Assembly: GCA_011800805.1 (NCBI GenBank) | Contig: MPNW01000887.1 | Span: 1 to 30,876 of the forward strand | Direction: 5' to 3' | Source of the DNA: Hirudo medicinalis | Lineage: Eukaryota; Annelida; Clitellata; Hirudinida; Hirudinidae | Length of the DNA: 30,876 nucleotides | Shown: piece by piece, positions 28,217-30,876 of the stretch | Numbering within the stretch: the stretch's first letter is position 1 | Layout of the letters: every line of letters starts with the position of its first letter | Position numbers and translations under genes: made by a program | Notes under the pieces: generated by a model | Told to the model about the DNA's origin: nothing | What the model saw: only the letters and a program-made list of their open reading frames with translations | Databases searched by the model: none

Positions 28217-30167
28217 TCACAAGTTGTTGAACGTTTTACTTTTGGCCCTGGTATGACCTCCAACCTCTGAACCCGAGGTTAAGAAGGGACTCAGTCGACC
28301 ACGATATCCTGTCAAAAAGAAAAATTGTTATAACAAAGCTGCAGTTAAAGATGTCCAGTCTAAAGTAGTTGATGCAATGATGAAGACACGTCAGAACAAC
28401 GCTTGTTGTTCAAACACATGTTGATCGCGAATCATCCTTCAGTAAGCATCTTCAGCACCTCCCCTAAGGAAATCAGGTGATCGGAATCCTTCTTCCTCCA
28501 GCAGCTTCAATTGTCTCTTGTTTTCCTCGTATTCCCACCTGAACCATGAAGACAATAAGAACATTATCATAAAATGTAAGAACATTAACACTAAAAAATG
28601 TTCCCATAACAAAAACATTCGTGCAACTCGTCTTTGAGAATCGCAGAATGAAATTGAGACACATTCTCAGAAATTCGAGACTCGGTGCCTCAAATTACGA
28701 TGCTTTCCTCTCCTCGTTGGTCAACGTTACATTTGATTGCCACCCACAAAAAACACGTCCAGAAATAGTTTTTCTGTTAATTCCTCGAAATCGATTGCAC
28801 TCACAGTAGTCGTCGACTCGTTTTAAACTCCCACGGCAGATTCCAGGCCTCAAAAGAGGAGGAAGTTCCGATGCTGTGATCGTTTCTGAGGTGATGCTCG
28901 ACCTTTGCCGGAGCCGGACGTACCTCCTTTGCATAAAAACCAAACATGCTAAATCATGACTACATTATTTATTTTGTACTTACTGTTGCCAAGATATCAC
29001 TTCAACAAGGATAATTAGGGGCTTACTTTTAATTCTTTTTCACTGGAATGATGTGCAAAGTTGCTCTTGTCGGTCAGAATATTCAACATCTTCGCAATCC
29101 CCCGAAATTCGTCCATCAATGCCCTCTGATTACCTGATCTGCTAATTAAGTCATTATTTTGGAATCAAAGTAAACCCTTGAATGAAGCGATTCCTCCACA
29201 AAGTCAAGTTTTATTTCATGCTAACTTTTGATCTCCAAGATTTTCACAAATTTTATCCAATCGTCTCATCATGTCCTCGTTCTGGGTTTCCACATTTTCC
29301 AGCTTTTTGGCAATGATTTTGAGGCTGTCCACGATGGCTTCAATGTCACTGGCATTGTCATTGCCAATGTTGTTGGATTCCTTCATCAATCTGCTTTCCT
29401 GGCTTTTGATGAAATCTTCTGTCTCCAGATCATTTAACCTCCTCTTCTCATTTTTATTGAATATAATGATGCTTTTCAAATCATCTACAACAAGGCAAAT
29501 TCATGAAAGTACTGCAAATTTAGCCAATCAATGCTAGGCAATAATTACCCTTAATATCTGCAAGCAGTCCTGTGATGACATTCCTCTCATTCACTCCTTG
29601 TGAAAGATGTTTGAAAATGTAGTCAAAAAACTGTTAGAAAAACAACAGCTTATCAAGGTTTTTTACACACAAAATCTTATAAATCGATTTAGTTTGGATA
29701 CCTCATTTTCATAATCATTTTTTCTCAAGACTCTAGGAGTGATGGGCTGGTTGATTGAGACCACATTTTGTTCAGTGGATTTCATCAGTATCTCCCTCAG
29801 GTCCCTTTCATACTCTCTTAATTTTCTTAATGTTTCTGAATCTTTTAACATTTAAAAATTGCTAAAACCTTAACGAGTGAACTATGTGGTTAAAACTAAA
29901 GATTAGTCACTTTGAAAATCGTCAATCCTGCCCTTGTCATTGAAAAACGAATCTTTGCCAGACCGAATCTGAAATAATCCAGGCAATGATCAACTATATC
30001 AGTCGAAATAGCGTATTAGCTATTGCTAAATAGTAGCCGGTTTAACACGAACACTTATAGTTAATTAAGACGAATAACTTCGTATTTATTACGTCAATTT
30101 TGTTCATATTTTCCCTCGTTTCTCGTACGACACGTTTGAGATCATCCCACCAGTTGTCTTTGTCCAT
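28217..30167 (-). CDS. unrecognised 339-residue coiled-coil protein, 9 exons
   Basis: Exons in transcript order (minus strand): 30167-30093, 29968-29911, 29841-29702, 29630-29549, 29484-29226, 29138-29027, 28926-28805, 28538-28459, 28308-28217. Every junction is GT..AG and the phases agree throughout, summing to 1020 nt (340 codons with stop), which is strong evidence for a real gene. It starts MDKDNWWDDLKRVVRE. It is rich in charged helix: ETLRKLREYERDLREILMK, FFDYIFKHLSQGVNERNV, and a heptad-like IVDSLKIIAKKLENVETQN segment leading into MMRRLDKICENL. After a charged loop comes a conserved-looking basic region, FEAWNLPWEFKTSRRLLWEY, and a Ser/Gly-rich basic tail ending FNNL. No signal peptide or membrane segment is seen, so it is probably cytoplasmic, perhaps cytoskeletal or centrosomal. 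I do not recognise the family. The acceptor of exon 6 could be 3 bp away, and exon 8 read-through to a TGA at 28438-28440 would give an alternative end. Confidence 0.8.
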
Positions 30168-30682
30168 TTCAACGATGTAACCCGGGCATTTTTACACCAT
30201 TAAATTTGCCTCGGTTGCTGGGGAAGCGTTCAAACCAAACGACCGAGAATGTTTATGAAATTATTAGTTAACCATCTACCGAAAAATCTTCGGAAATTGT
30301 ATAAAAGTTTATAACTACTTTTCACTTTAATATAAAAATTTTATCACTGACTCTCACCAAAGAACCAGAAACAGACCGAACGCGAACTCACGGGGCAGGT
30401 TCCCACGTACAGATTGTCGTACTTTATTAACAAGGAGTATTAGGGCGAAAGAAACCGGCAACAATAATAAATATCAACTGCTCGTCGTACAAAGGAAATC
30501 AAGACAGTTCCAATCTCGTTTGGGAGAGCAACACAACCAGAATGCAGGAGCAATCAAAACTGCCCATTCCCACCAGTTCCAAATCCATCCAAACAGGAGA
30601 AGAAACCATGGACACTTCCACTTCCATTGAGCAGACCATAGAAACAGAGACAAAGAATCAAAGAAAAAGACAGAGGCAGCCG
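30168..30682. other. spacer between the coiled-coil gene and KAT8
   Basis: It should hold the promoter of the coiled-coil gene and the 3' UTR of the acetyltransferase gene. A plus-strand open frame from 30542 (ETKNQRKRQRQ-like, low complexity) overlaps the acetyltransferase exon in antisense and is not supported as a gene. Confidence 0.4.
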
Positions 30683-30876
30683 TCATCTCTTTGTGAATCG
30701 AGGAATTTTTTTAGGCTGTGGGTCCCAGGTAATGCAGCTGGGATCAACCACAAGAGAAGGTCGTTTGTAGTGGGGGCTCTTTAAAAGTTCCTCAATCAAC
30801 TTCTGACTGACACAAATGATGTACTGTCCCTTCCAGTACTTGGTCAGGTTCATTGCCTGGAGTGTGGTCACAATGT
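30683..30876 (-). CDS. KAT8: MYST histone acetyltransferase, MOF type (C-terminal exon, partial)
   Basis: The last 63 or so codons of a minus-strand gene that continues past the right edge; stop at 30683-30685. The sequence VTTLQAMNLTKYWKGQYIIC, then LIEELLKSPHYKRPSLVVDP and CITWDPQPKK, follows the C-terminal end of MYST acetyltransferases. It matches KAT8/MOF (KYWKGQHVICV and an ending of about the same length) better than KAT5/Tip60, whose corresponding segment reads YYKGQYILTLS. KAT8 acetylates histone H4 lysine 16 in the MSL and NSL complexes. The catalytic zinc finger and acetyl-CoA site lie outside the window. The tail after CITW is short and basic. Confidence 0.85.
   Translation of the reverse strand, partial: IVTTLQAMNLTKYWKGQYIICVSQKLIEELLKSPHYKRPSLVVDPSCITWDPQPKKIPRFTKR

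Noticed and set aside
30542..30784. Plus-strand 80-codon frame near the right edge
   Set aside because: Its second half is antisense to the KAT8-type exon and its first half is low-complexity; no support for a separate gene.

Overview
This window is eukaryotic, nuclear, animal DNA. It has spliced genes with GT..AG introns, a cadherin-superfamily receptor, a peroxisomal enzyme, an RNA polymerase III subunit, a MYST acetyltransferase, a LINE remnant and a very heavy load of trinucleotide microsatellites and short-unit minisatellites. The base composition is AT-rich and introns are mostly 100-500 bp. An invertebrate is likely. A lophotrochozoan such as an annelid or mollusc is my best guess from the single-exon protocadherin and the repeat style, but nothing in the window fixes the phylum. 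Layout: positions 1-7050 hold no confident gene. They contain microsatellites, an 11-bp, a 12-bp and a 39/40-bp tandem repeat, a complete 440-bp non-autonomous hAT-type transposon (3381-3820) with an 8-bp target duplication, and one possible orphan exon (5597-5722). Positions 7053-9377 are an uninterrupted gene for a short protocadherin. Positions 9378-20890 are repeat-rich: a 16-bp minisatellite of about 30 units, a 15-bp minisatellite, an AT-rich 20-bp satellite, a frameshifted LINE ORF1 remnant (11597-12092), many CAT/GAT/TTA arrays, and tRNA-like fragments related to SINEs. Two single-N positions (11596 and 15228) mark assembly joins, and the second is almost certainly misjoined. Positions 20893-30876 are a compact gene cluster. 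DECR2 (plus strand, 8 exons) faces POLR3D (minus strand, 8 exons) tail to tail. Upstream of POLR3D lies a 9-exon minus-strand gene for a 339-residue coiled-coil protein that I do not recognise. The window ends inside the last exon of a KAT8/MOF-type histone acetyltransferase gene, also on the minus strand. I assembled exons by hand from splice sites, reading phase and remembered family sequences. POLR3D and the coiled-coil gene close perfectly in frame (338 and 340 codons including stop). DECR2 closes only if one base is missing in exon 3. The genes are ordinary housekeeping or developmental functions that happen to be neighbours; I see no shared pathway. I found no CRISPR array, operon or other previously undescribed system. 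The most unusual items are the protocadherin whose EC1 disulfide loop carries a serine-rich microsatellite insertion, and the unrecognised coiled-coil gene.
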